This document shows positions 36,862-45,855 of a stretch of DNA of 50,212 bases, in pieces. The stretch spans positions 1-50,212 of the forward strand of contig DASWHF010000006.1 of assembly GCA_036393295.1 (NCBI GenBank), written 5' to 3'. Numbering within the stretch: the stretch's first letter is position 1; every line of letters starts with the position of its first letter. This DNA is from DASWHF01 sp036393295. GTDB taxonomy: Bacteria > Pseudomonadota > Gammaproteobacteria > Acidiferrobacterales > UBA6901. The position numbers and the translations under genes are program-made. A model generated the notes under the pieces. The model was given only the letters and a program-made list of their open reading frames with translations. It had not been told where the DNA came from and did not search any database.

Positions 36862-36946
36862 TCCCTTCTCCCTCTGGGAGAAGGACAGGATGAGGGAGGC
36901 GTTGCCACGTTTGCCCTCACCCCGGCCCTCTCCCAAAGGGAGAGGG
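36862..36946. repeat. Hairpin element B between atpG and atpD (CCCTCTCCC type)
   Basis: Two 9-bp stem hairpins, CCTTCTCCC-TCT-GGGAGAAGG (36864-36884) and CCCTCTCCC-AAA-GGGAGAGGG (36926-36946), lie in a 239-nt gap. GGATGAGGG and CCCTCACCC between them can also pair, giving a nested structure. This type of sequence is a widespread intergenic repeat in GC-rich proteobacteria. A related single hairpin follows ogt at 45743. Confidence 0.8.
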
Positions 36947-37080
36947 AGGCAGCCGGCGCCCGCTTTCGGTGGGCGGGCGCCGGGTACGCAGAATGATGTA
37001 GCGCGGGTGGCACTGGAGAGTAGCGGTTCTCTTCGCCGCATTGCGCTGAGAGATTATGTGAATATTTGAGGTCAATAGTA

Positions 37081-38478
<1,398 letters not shown>

Positions 38479-38484
38479 TGATTG

Positions 38485-38600
38485 TTAGCCACGGGGAGCA
38501 CGGGGTACACGGGGTAAAATGCTTGGTTAAGGTCTTTTTCGATTTCGGGGTAGCGGTTCTTGCGTTGTTATCCCTGTGATCCCCGTGTCCCCGTGGCTAA
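38485..38600. repeat. Hairpin element C between atpD and atpC (CACGGGGnn 9-mers)
   Basis: Left arm 38485-38517 starts TTAGCCACGGGGA and consists of three CACGGGGnn 9-mers. Right arm 38568-38600 is the near reverse complement, ending GTCCCCGTGGCTAA. The outer 13 bases pair perfectly; the inner part pairs with slips. A 50-nt loop separates the arms. It lies wholly between the atpD stop and the atpC start. Confidence 0.85.
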
Positions 38601-38622
38601 AAAACGATAGTAGAGCGATATT

Positions 38623-39045
38623 ATGGCCATGACTATGCATGTCGACATCGTTTCCGCCGAGCAGGAGATTTTCTCCGGCACGGCCGAGATGGTGTTTGCG
38701 CCGCTCGTGACCGGCGAGGTCGGCGTGCTGCCGCGCCATTCGCCGCTGATCGCGCGCATGAAGCCGGGCGAGGTGCGGGTGCGCACCGGCCAGGAAGAGC
38801 TGTTCTTTTACGTCTCCGGCGGCATCCTCGAGATCCAGCCGCACGTGGTCACGGTGCTGGCGGATACCGCGGTGCGGGCGCGCGACCTCGACGAGGCCTC
38901 GGCGCTGGAGGCCCAGCGCAAGGCCGAGGAGGCGATGAAGAACCGCCAGTCCGGTATCGACTACGCCAAGGCCCAGGCGGAGCTCGCCCAGGCCGTGGCC
39001 CAATTGCGCACCATCCGCAAGCTGCGCGACAAGTCCATCAAGTAG
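38623..39045 (+). CDS. atpC: ATP synthase F1 subunit epsilon
   Basis: 140-aa rotor subunit that can inhibit ATP hydrolysis. The N-terminal beta-sandwich has VDIVSAEQEIFSGTAEMVF, GEVGVLPRHSPLIARMKPGEV and FYVSGGILEIQPHVVTVLADT. The two C-terminal helices, from AKAQAELAQAVAQLRTIRKL, are present, so the inhibitory form is possible. ATGs at 38623, 38629 and 38635 are all in frame; the first is given. Confidence 0.96.
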   Translation: MAMTMHVDIVSAEQEIFSGTAEMVFAPLVTGEVGVLPRHSPLIARMKPGEVRVRTGQEELFFYVSGGILEIQPHVVTVLADTAVRARDLDEASALEAQRKAEEAMKNRQSGIDYAKAQAELAQAVAQLRTIRKLRDKSIK

Positions 39046-39046
39046 C

Positions 39047-39072
39047 GCCCGGGCGGCGCGCGCCGCCCGGGC
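39047..39072. terminator. 26-bp perfect GC palindrome after atpC
   Basis: A perfect palindrome of 13-nt arms (GCCCGGGCGGCGC and its complement) starts 2 nt after the atpC stop. It would fold into a very stable hairpin closing the operon mRNA. No T-run follows, so it may protect the 3' end or act with Rho rather than as an intrinsic terminator. Confidence 0.6.
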
Positions 39073-39114
39073 CGCCTTAGCTCACGCCCCACCCGACCCC
39101 GGGAGGCCAAGACC

Positions 39115-39597
39115 ATGCAAACCGTCACCACCCACAAAGTCGTCTCGATCACCTACAGCCTGCGCAACGCCAACGGCGAGATCGTCGAGCACAGCGACAT
39201 GCCGGTGCAGTATATCCACGGCATCGGCGGCGACCTGTTTCCGCAGGTCGAGCAGGCGCTGACCGGCAAGCGCGTCGGCGAGCACGTGACAGTCACGCTG
39301 CCGCCCGAGGAAGGCTTCGGCCATCCCGATCCCGGTCTCACCTTCACCGACGACGTCGAGAACGTCCCGCCCGAGCTGCGCCGCATCGGCACCGAGCTCG
39401 AGGCGCAGAACGCCCAGGGCGAGACGCTCAAGTTCGTCGTCACCCGGATCGAGGGCGGCAAGCTCACGGTCGACGCCAATCACCCGTTCGCCGGCCAGAC
39501 CATCACCTTCGACGTCACCGTGCAGGACATCCGCGACGCCACTCCGGACGAGCTCCGCAGCGGCCAGCCGAACGCGCCGGCGGGGCCCTTACAGTAG
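39115..39597 (+). CDS. FKBP-type peptidyl-prolyl isomerase (SlyD-like)
   Basis: 160-aa cytoplasmic PPIase. The split FKBP domain is recognisable in YSLRNANGEIVEHSD, YIHGIGGDLFPQVEQALTGKRVGE, VTLPPEEGFGHPDPGL and NHPFAGQTITFDVTV. An IF (insert-in-flap) chaperone domain lies between about 75 and 125. The metal-binding His/Cys-rich tail of E. coli SlyD is absent; the protein ends in a short Pro-rich tail. Likely a folding helper; lies between the atp operon and glmU, without obvious functional link. Confidence 0.92.
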   Translation: MQTVTTHKVVSITYSLRNANGEIVEHSDMPVQYIHGIGGDLFPQVEQALTGKRVGEHVTVTLPPEEGFGHPDPGLTFTDDVENVPPELRRIGTELEAQNAQGETLKFVVTRIEGGKLTVDANHPFAGQTITFDVTVQDIRDATPDELRSGQPNAPAGPLQ

Positions 39598-39669
39598 CGG
39601 TGGATCCGGGCGGCGGGGGTCCCTTTACAGGGTGTTGTCGAGGCCGCTTGCGCGGCGCCGTGTACTATA

Positions 39670-39840
39670 AATCCCCCCGGCCTGCGGCCGGCCCCCTTTT
39701 CCAAAGGGGGCCAGGTTGGACGTGTGCTTATGACGCCTTCCCCCCGGCCTGCGGCCGGCCCCCTTTTCCAAAGGGGGGTAACACGCGGAGCATGCCCCGG
39801 ACACTCCCCCCTTTGAAAAAGGGGGGCTAGGGGGGATTTA
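39670..39840. repeat. Repeat element D before glmU (three copies)
   Basis: Two direct copies (39670-39711, 39738-39778) of a unit built CCCCCCGGCCTGCGGCCGG then CCCCCTTTTCCAAAGGGGG, and one inverted shorter copy (39805-39840) CTCCCCCCTTTGAAAAAGGG and on. Each copy is itself a hairpin and copies 1-2 can pair with 3. The AAATCCCCCC/CCCCCTTT wording is a common intergenic repeat in many bacteria. It fills most of the 279-nt gap; no gene is seen there. Confidence 0.85.
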
Positions 39841-39876
39841 TCTTAGCCCGACACTATATGGTTTAATCCCACGGCC

Positions 39877-41256
39877 ATGTCTCCCGTCGCACCAACCCTG
39901 GACGTCATCGTGCTCGCCGCCGGCCAGGGCAAGCGCATGCACTCCGACCTGCCCAAGGTGCTGCACCCGCTGGCCGGGCAGCCGCTGCTCGCCCACGTGC
40001 TTGCCGCCGCCGGGCTGCTCGCGCCGCGCGCCGTCCACGTGGTCTACGGTCACGGCGGCGAGCGCGTGCCGGCCAGCCTGGCGCAGGCCAAGGTAGACTG
40101 GGTGTTGCAGGCCGAGCAGCACGGCACCGGCCATGCGGTGCGGCAGGCCATGCCCGGCATCGCCGACGACGGCGTCGTGCTGGTGCTGTACGGAGACGTG
40201 CCCCTGATCCGCCCCGAAACCCTGGCGCCGCTGGTCGAGGCCGCGGCCGGCGGCGACCTGGCGCTGCTCACCGCCGAGCTCGACGACCCGCAGGGCTACG
40301 GCCGGGTGCTGCGCGCTGCCGACGGCCGGGTACGGGCCGTCGTCGAACAGCGCGACTGCACCCCGGACCAGGCCGCCGTCCGCGAGGTCAATACCGGCAT
40401 CCTGGCGGCCGCTGCGCGGCCGCTGCGCGCCTGGCTTTCCCGCCTCACCAACGACAACGCCCAGCGGGAGTACTATCTTACCGACGTGATTGCCCTGGCG
40501 GCGGCCGATGGCGTTACAATTACCCCCTCGCAGCCGCGATTCCTCTGGGAGGTCATGGGCGTGAACAGCAAGGCGCAGCTCGCCGAGCTCGAGCGGGTGG
40601 CGCAGCGCAATCGTGCGCAGGAGCTGATGGAGCGCGGGGTCACCCTCATGGACCCGGCGCGTTTCGACCTGCGCGGCGAGCTCAGCGTCGGCCGCGACGT
40701 GGTGATCGACGTCAACGTGGTGCTGGAGGGCAAGGTGACGCTCGGCGACCGCGTGCGCATCGGCCCGAACAACGTCATCCGCGACTGCGAGATCGGCGCC
40801 GACACCGAGATCCTGCCGAACTGCGTGCTGGAGCGCTCGCGCATCGGCAGCAGCTGCCGCATCGGCCCGTTCTCGCGCATGCGCCCCGAGACCGCGCTCG
40901 CCGACCGCGTCCACATCGGCAACTTCGTCGAGCTCAAGAAGTCCACGATCGGCGCCGGCAGCAAGATCAATCACCTGAGCTACGTCGGCGACACCACCGT
41001 CGGCGCCAAGGTGAACATCGGCGCCGGCACCATCACCTGCAACTACGACGGCGCCAACAAGTATCAGACCGTCATCGGCGACGGCGCCTTCATCGGCTCG
41101 GACACGCAGCTGATCGCACCCGTGACCGTCGGCGCCGGCGCCACCGTCGGGGCCGGCACGACCGTGACCCAGGACGTACCGCCGGACGTACTGGCCATCG
41201 GCCGGGCGAGGCAGAAGATTATCGAAAACTGGAAGCGTCCAGTGAAAAAGAAGTAG
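39877..41256 (+). CDS. glmU: Bifunctional GlcNAc-1-P uridyltransferase / GlcN-1-P acetyltransferase
   Basis: Makes UDP-GlcNAc for peptidoglycan and LPS; 459 aa. The N-terminal nucleotidyltransferase has LAAGQGKRMHSDLPKVLHPLAG, EQHGTGHAV, LYGDVPLI and REVNTGI. The C-terminal left-handed beta-helix has many hexapeptide turns (VTLGDRVRIGPNNVIRDCEI), the catalytic His near NHLSYVGDTTVG and the Lys/Tyr-rich YDGANKYQTVIGDGAFIGS. Full length. Its stop TAG lies inside the left arm of hairpin element E. Works with GlmS, the next gene. Confidence 0.97.
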   Translation: MSPVAPTLDVIVLAAGQGKRMHSDLPKVLHPLAGQPLLAHVLAAAGLLAPRAVHVVYGHGGERVPASLAQAKVDWVLQAEQHGTGHAVRQAMPGIADDGVVLVLYGDVPLIRPETLAPLVEAAAGGDLALLTAELDDPQGYGRVLRAADGRVRAVVEQRDCTPDQAAVREVNTGILAAAARPLRAWLSRLTNDNAQREYYLTDVIALAAADGVTITPSQPRFLWEVMGVNSKAQLAELERVAQRNRAQELMERGVTLMDPARFDLRGELSVGRDVVIDVNVVLEGKVTLGDRVRIGPNNVIRDCEIGADTEILPNCVLERSRIGSSCRIGPFSRMRPETALADRVHIGNFVELKKSTIGAGSKINHLSYVGDTTVGAKVNIGAGTITCNYDGANKYQTVIGDGAFIGSDTQLIAPVTVGAGATVGAGTTVTQDVPPDVLAIGRARQKIIENWKRPVKKK

Positions 41257-41329
41257 CGAGTGGCGAGTGGCTAGTAGCGAGAGAAAGACGCCGGTTTTAC
41301 TCGCCACTAGCCACTAGCTACTCGCCACT
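41252..41329. repeat. Hairpin element E between glmU and glmS (GAGTGGC 7-mers)
   Basis: Left arm 41252-41281 consists of 7-mers AGTAGCG/AGTGGCG/AGTGGCT/AGTAGCG. Right arm 41300-41329 is the near reverse complement (ACTCGCC/ACTAGCC/ACTAGCT/ACTCGCC). Loop 18 nt. The left arm contains the glmU stop codon, and the right arm ends 11 nt before the glmS ATG. Confidence 0.85.
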
Positions 41330-41340
41330 GAGGTTCTAAT

Positions 41341-43167
41341 ATGTGTGGAATCGTCGGCGCAGTCGCGAATCGTAACGTCGTCCCCATCCTGATGGAGGGG
41401 CTGCGCCGGCTCGAGTATCGCGGTTACGATTCCGCCGGCATCGCCATCCGCGACGGCGACGCGCGCATCGAGCGCATCCGCTCGGTCGGCAAGGTCGCCG
41501 AGCTGCAGCGCCGCCTGGACAGCATGCCGATCACCGGCCTGCTCGGCATCGCCCACACCCGCTGGGCCACGCACGGCATCCCGGCCGAGCGCAACGCCCA
41601 CCCGCACATGAGCGGCGAGCGCGTGGCGCTGGTGCACAACGGCATCATCGAGAACCACAGCGAGCTGCGCCGCGCGCTCGCGGCGCACGGCTATACCTTC
41701 ACCTCCGAGACCGACACCGAGGTCATCGCCCACCTGCTGGCCAGCGAGCTCGACGCCGCGCCCGACCTGCTGGCCGCGGTGCGCGCCGCGATCGCCAAGC
41801 TGGTCGGCGCCTATGCGCTGGCCGTGATCCGCCCGGAGGAGCCGGAGCGCATGGTGGTGGCGCGCGCCGGCAGCCCGCTGGTCGTCGGCATCGGCGACGG
41901 CGAGCACTTCATCGCCTCGGACGTGTTCGCGCTGCTGCCCGTCACCCAGCGCTTCATGTTCCTGGAGGAAGGCGACGTCGCCGACATCCGCCGCGACCGC
42001 ATCGAGGTCTACGACGCCGCCGGCGCGCGCGCCGAGCGCCCGGTGCGCGACTCGCAGGTCTCGGCCTCGGTCGCCGACAAGGGCCCCTATCGCCACTACA
42101 TGCTCAAGGAGATCTTCGAGCAGCCGGCGGTGATTGCCGAGACCCTCGAGGGCCGCATCTTCAAGGGCCGCCTGCTGGAGGAGAGCTTCGGTCACGAGGC
42201 CAAGGCGCTGTTCGACAAAACCCAGGGCGTGCAGATCGTCGCCTGCGGCACCAGCTATCACGCCGGCCTGGTGGCGCGCTACTGGCTGGAGGAGGTCGGC
42301 ATCCCGTGCAGCGTCGAGGTGGCGAGCGAGTACCGCTACCGGAAGGTCGTCGTGCCGGACGGCACGCTGTTCGTGACCATCTCGCAGTCCGGCGAGACCG
42401 CCGACACCCTGGCGGCGCTGCGCGGCGCGAAGAAGGCCGGCTACATCGGCAGCTTGAGCATCTGCAACGTGCCGGAAAGCTCGCTGGTGCGCGAGTCCGA
42501 CGTCGCGCTGATGACGCGCGCCGGCCCCGAGATCGGTGTGGCCTCGACCAAGGCCTTTACCACCCAGCTCGTGGCGCTGCGCCTGATCACCCTGGCGCTG
42601 GCGCGCCGCCGCGGCATGACGCGCGAGCAGGAGCAGGAATGGGTCGAGGAGCTGCACGCGCTGCCGCGCCAGGTCGAGGTGGTGCTGGAGCTCAACGACG
42701 CCATCGAGGCGATGGCGCGCGCCTTCGGCGAGAAGCAGCACGCGTTGTTCCTCGGCCGCGGCGCCTTCTATCCGATCGCGCTCGAAGGCGCGCTCAAGCT
42801 CAAGGAGATCTCCTACATCCACGCCGAGGCCTACCCGGCCGGCGAGCTGAAGCACGGGCCCCTGGCGCTGGTCGACGCCGACATGCCGGTGATCTGCGCC
42901 CTGCCGCGCGGCCCGCTGCTCGACAAGGTGCTGTCGAACCTCCAGGAGGTCCGCGCCCGCGGCGGCCAGCTGTTCCTGTTCAGCGACAAGGACGTGCGCA
43001 TCGAGCTCGACAACTTCGAGAACCTCACCCTCTCCGACATCGGCACCACCACCGCGCCCATCATCTACAGCGTGCCGCTGCAATTGCTCGCCTACCACGT
43101 CGCCGTCCTACGCGGCACCGACGTCGACCAGCCGCGGAATCTCGCCAAGTCCGTCACCGTGGAGTGA
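41341..43167 (+). CDS. glmS: Glutamine-fructose-6-phosphate aminotransferase
   Basis: First step of hexosamine synthesis: Fru-6-P plus glutamine to GlcN-6-P; 608 aa. Cys2 in MCGIVGA is the glutaminase nucleophile, with HTRWATHG and NGIIENHSELR in the same domain. The two SIS isomerase domains have VACGTSYHAGLVARYWLE and SQSGETADTLAALRGAKKAG. The C-terminus DQPRNLAKSVTVE is the conserved lid. The 84-nt leader holds only element E, with no room for a glmS ribozyme. Likely cotranscribed with glmU. Confidence 0.98.
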   Translation: MCGIVGAVANRNVVPILMEGLRRLEYRGYDSAGIAIRDGDARIERIRSVGKVAELQRRLDSMPITGLLGIAHTRWATHGIPAERNAHPHMSGERVALVHNGIIENHSELRRALAAHGYTFTSETDTEVIAHLLASELDAAPDLLAAVRAAIAKLVGAYALAVIRPEEPERMVVARAGSPLVVGIGDGEHFIASDVFALLPVTQRFMFLEEGDVADIRRDRIEVYDAAGARAERPVRDSQVSASVADKGPYRHYMLKEIFEQPAVIAETLEGRIFKGRLLEESFGHEAKALFDKTQGVQIVACGTSYHAGLVARYWLEEVGIPCSVEVASEYRYRKVVVPDGTLFVTISQSGETADTLAALRGAKKAGYIGSLSICNVPESSLVRESDVALMTRAGPEIGVASTKAFTTQLVALRLITLALARRRGMTREQEQEWVEELHALPRQVEVVLELNDAIEAMARAFGEKQHALFLGRGAFYPIALEGALKLKEISYIHAEAYPAGELKHGPLALVDADMPVICALPRGPLLDKVLSNLQEVRARGGQLFLFSDKDVRIELDNFENLTLSDIGTTTAPIIYSVPLQLLAYHVAVLRGTDVDQPRNLAKSVTVE

Positions 43168-43426
43168 CGCCGTTCGGCGCCCACGGGCGCTGATATCCGG
43201 GAATAAAGTCTGTCGGACTATCCTTCGCAGGAGCTGACGCCGTTTACGAATTTCGGCCAACGGCTCAGCTGCTCGCCCACTAAAACCGCTATCCCAGTCG
43301 ACTGGGCTTTACCGCGGCCTTGAAAAACCGGTTTTCTTCGTAGGGCGGCCGCTTTTGCCGTCGACTACAGGCGGCGTTGGGCATCTTCATTGCAGCTTTT
43401 AAGGAAACCCTGACGCGCTGAGCGCG
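43168..43426. other. Non-coding stretch after glmS
   Basis: No convincing gene. A GGCGCCC-ACG-GGCGCT hairpin just after glmS may end its transcript but lacks a T-run. Two perfect short palindromes occur, CCCAGTCGACTGGG (43293-43306) and AAAACCGGTTTT (43324-43335). Nothing else was recognised. Confidence 0.4.
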
Positions 43427-43558
43427 ATGGCTGTCGTGATGGCAGCCATCACCGTCGAACGTCTCGCACCGGCCGGTGAGCGCGTCGCGCGAGCCATCGG
43501 AGCCGTCGTCGTCGGGGCGGGGTTGTTCCTGATCGCGCGCGCAGCCGCGCTCAGATGA
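43427..43558 (+). pseudogene. 3' remnant of a DUF2182-like membrane protein gene
   Basis: Open frame reading MAVVMAAITVERLAPAGERV, then ARAIGAVVVGAG and LFLIARAAALR, then TGA. This matches the last TM region of DUF2182 membrane proteins as I recall them (family call from memory). The same frame runs upstream only to a TAA at 43400, so the rest of the gene is missing. Its last 45 nt recur at 45761-45805. Confidence 0.6.
43514..43558 (+). repeat. 45-bp direct repeat, left copy
   Basis: About 39 of 45 positions equal the right copy at 45761-45805. It starts GGGGCGGGGTTGTT and ends at the TGA of the DUF2182-like remnant. Together the copies bracket the ada-ogt pair. Confidence 0.75.
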
Positions 43559-43619
43559 GCGTGGCTCCGCCGCCAGGCGGGCCGAAGGCCAAGTCCGAAA
43601 ACGGCTAGTTTTTGGGCCG

Positions 43620-45131
43620 ATGGGGCGTATCATTGCGCCCATGGAACAGGCCTCCTCCATGCATCTGGACTTCGCCGCCTGCGACCGGGCCCGCCTCGCG
43701 CAGGACCCGCGTTTCGACGGGCGCTTCTTCATCGGCGTCACGTCCACCGGCATCTACTGCCGGCCCATCTGCCCCGCGCCCACCGCGAAGCAGCGCAACG
43801 TGCGCTATTTCCCCACCGCCGCCGCGGCGGCTGAGGCGGGTTTCCGCCCCTGCCTGCGCTGCCGGCCCGAGGCGGCGCCTGGCACGCCCGCCTGGCTCGG
43901 CACCTCCGCCACGGTGCGCCGGGCCTTGAGGCTCATCCAGGAAGGGGCGCTCGATACCGAGAGCGTGGATCACCTGGCGACGCGACTCGGCATCGGACCG
44001 CGCCACTTGCACCGGCTTTTTGTACAGCATGTTGGAGCTTCCCCGCTGGCGGTGGCCCAGACCCGGCGGCTGCACTTCGCGAAGCACCTCATTGATGACA
44101 CCCGGCTGGCCATGACGGACATCGCGTTCGCCAGCGGTTTCGGCAGCCTCCGCCGTTTCCACGACGCGTTCCGCCAGACCTATGGCCGCACGCCCCGGGA
44201 CCTGCGCCGCGAGCGGCGCCCGGAGACGGCGCAGGGCGATGCCCTGAGATTGCGGCTCGCCTACCGTCCGCCCTACGATTGGACTGCCCTCCGTGAGTTC
44301 CTGGCTACCCGCGCGCTGCCCGGCATCGAGCGCGTGGAGAAGGACGCGTATTTCCGCAGCGTGCTGGTGGGCAAGGCCCAGGGCTGGATAGAAGTGCGGC
44401 CCGTGCCCAAGGTGGACGCGCTGGAGCTGGCGGTGCACGGGCTCGGGCCCGAGGCGCTGTTCGGCGTGGTGTCCCGCGTGCGCCAGATGTTCGATCTCTC
44501 GGCGGACCCCAAGGACGTGCGGGAGGTGTTGAAGAAGGACGTGCGTTTCGCGCCGCTCCTGCGGCGCCGTCCGGGCCTGCGGGTACCCGGTGCCTGGGAT
44601 CCGTTCGAGATCGCGGTGAGAGCGGTCTTGGGCCAGCAAGTGAGCGTGGCGGCGGCGCGCACGTTCGCCGCGCGCATCGTCGCGGCTTACGGCGTGCCGC
44701 TGGCCTCACCCGCCGAGGGCCTGACCCATCTCTTCCCCGGACCGCAGGCACTGGCCGCCGCGGACCTCACGGGCATCGGCCTCACCAAGGCCCGGGCCCT
44801 GACCCTGAACGCGCTGGCGGCGGCGGTGCGGGACGGGGACGTGAGTTTCGATGCCGCCGGCGAGGAAGTGCGTGCCGCGCTCACGGCGCTGCCCGGCATC
44901 GGCGACTGGACCGCGGAATACATCGCCATGCGCGGCCTCTCCGATCCGGACGCGTTCCCGGCTCAGGACCTGGTGCTGCGCCGCATGGCGGGCCGGAAGA
45001 AAGCACTCGGCACCAAGGAATTGATGAAGGTCGCCGAGACTTGGCGACCCTGGCGCGCCTACGCAGTGCTGCATCTGTGGCGCACCGCATCCGAGGCCAA
45101 GCCATCGCAGAAGCCACTGCGCTCGGCATGA
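43620..45131 (+). CDS. Ada-type regulator fused to AlkA-like 3-methyladenine DNA glycosylase
   Basis: 503-aa fusion for the adaptive response to alkylation. The Ada zinc domain has Cys47, Cys51, Cys78 and Cys81 (YCRPICPA ... CLRCRPEA), with the same spacing as the metal site of E. coli Ada, where one Cys takes methyl from phosphotriesters. An AraC-type HTH follows (about 95-195). The AlkA N-terminal domain and HhH-GPD glycosylase (about 205-485) have LPGIGDWTAEYIAMR and catalytic Asp450 in FPAQDLVLRR. It probably senses methylated DNA, activates itself and ogt, and excises 3-methyladenine. ATG 43641 is an alternative start. Confidence 0.92.
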   Translation: MGRIIAPMEQASSMHLDFAACDRARLAQDPRFDGRFFIGVTSTGIYCRPICPAPTAKQRNVRYFPTAAAAAEAGFRPCLRCRPEAAPGTPAWLGTSATVRRALRLIQEGALDTESVDHLATRLGIGPRHLHRLFVQHVGASPLAVAQTRRLHFAKHLIDDTRLAMTDIAFASGFGSLRRFHDAFRQTYGRTPRDLRRERRPETAQGDALRLRLAYRPPYDWTALREFLATRALPGIERVEKDAYFRSVLVGKAQGWIEVRPVPKVDALELAVHGLGPEALFGVVSRVRQMFDLSADPKDVREVLKKDVRFAPLLRRRPGLRVPGAWDPFEIAVRAVLGQQVSVAAARTFAARIVAAYGVPLASPAEGLTHLFPGPQALAAADLTGIGLTKARALTLNALAAAVRDGDVSFDAAGEEVRAALTALPGIGDWTAEYIAMRGLSDPDAFPAQDLVLRRMAGRKKALGTKELMKVAETWRPWRAYAVLHLWRTASEAKPSQKPLRSA

Positions 45132-45220
45132 CTTCGTCTAGCCTCATTTCGCTGCGCAATCCTGCTCCGCGATGCGCCTTAGCTCGCGACGCTTCTGACA
45201 GAGATTTTTAGGAGAAGACC

Positions 45221-45736
45221 ATGAATGACATCGAGACCCTGTATCACCATACCCTCGCCAGCCCCATCGGCGACCTCTTGCTGGTGGGCGACGAGGACGC
45301 GCTGCACGGCGTGTATTTCCAGGCGGGCCCGCGCCCGACCAAGCCGCGCAAGGAATGGCAGCCTTCCGAGAAGCCGTTCCGCGAGGTCACGCGCCAGCTC
45401 AAGGCCTACTTCACCGGCAAGCTGACGACGTTCGACCTGCCGCTCGCGCCCGCGGGCACCGAGTTCCAGCTCAAGGTGTGGAAGACGCTGCAGACCATCC
45501 CCTACGGCAAGACCTGGTCCTACGGCGAGCTGGCGCGCAAGATCCGCCGTCCGGCGGCGTCCCGCGCCGTGGGTGCGGCCAACGGCCAGAACCCCATCCC
45601 GGTGATCGTGCCCTGCCACCGGGTCATCGGCGCCGACGACTCCCTCACGGGCTTCGGCGGCGGCCTGCCCATCAAGCAGAAGCTGCTGGCCCTGGAAGGG
45701 GCTCTCCCGGGGGGTGCGCAGGTAAAACTCTTCTGA
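45221..45736 (+). CDS. ogt: Methylated-DNA-[protein]-cysteine S-methyltransferase
   Basis: Suicide repair protein removing O6-methyl from guanine; 171 aa. The acceptor is Cys132 in PVIVPCHRVIG. The DNA-binding helix-turn-helix has RAVGAANGQNP with the arginine finger, preceded by IPYGKTWSYGELA. AGGAG lies 7 nt upstream of the ATG. It follows the Ada/AlkA fusion after 89 nt, so both repair steps (O6-alkylguanine, N3-methyladenine) sit together between the 45-bp repeats. Confidence 0.96.
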   Translation: MNDIETLYHHTLASPIGDLLLVGDEDALHGVYFQAGPRPTKPRKEWQPSEKPFREVTRQLKAYFTGKLTTFDLPLAPAGTEFQLKVWKTLQTIPYGKTWSYGELARKIRRPAASRAVGAANGQNPIPVIVPCHRVIGADDSLTGFGGGLPIKQKLLALEGALPGGAQVKLF

Positions 45737-45742
45737 AGCCAT

Positions 45743-45763
45743 CCCTCTCCCTTCGGGAGAGGG
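45743..45763. repeat. CCCTCTCCC hairpin after ogt
   Basis: CCCTCTCCC-TTC-GGGAGAGGG, a 9-bp stem 6 nt after the ogt stop, nearly identical to the second hairpin of element B (36926). Could end or protect the ogt mRNA. No T-run follows closely. Confidence 0.7.
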
Positions 45764-45805
45764 GCGGGGTTGTTTCTGATCATGCGAGCAGCCGGGCTCG
45801 GATGA
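45761..45805 (+). repeat. 45-bp direct repeat, right copy
   Basis: Reads G-A-G-L-F-L-I-M-R-A-A-G-L-G-stop in the frame of the left copy, that is, the last 14 codons of a DUF2182-like gene without the rest of it. Differences from the left copy include silent and conservative changes. Confidence 0.75.
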
Positions 45806-45827
45806 CGCATCGTGCCGCGTCGTGCGG

Positions 45828-45847
45828 CTTCAATCGAGTCTGAACCT
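45828..45847 (+). repeat. REP-like sequence, copy 1
   Basis: CTTCAATCGAGTCTGAACCT, just before the 3' end of the higA-like gene. Related copies are at 47146, 47255 and (inverted) 49194. The wording TCGAGTCTGACC resembles REP sequences seen near RAYT transposases (from memory). Confidence 0.55.
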
Positions 45848-45855
45848 GGACACTG

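Noticed and set aside
41257..41340. glmS ribozyme/riboswitch in the glmS leader
   Set aside because: Only 84 nt separate glmU and glmS and they are taken up by the heptamer hairpin; no ribozyme core is readable.
43289..43753. 154-codon minus-strand open frame after glmS
   Set aside because: It crosses the DUF2182-like remnant and the Ada start in antisense and shows no recognisable domain.
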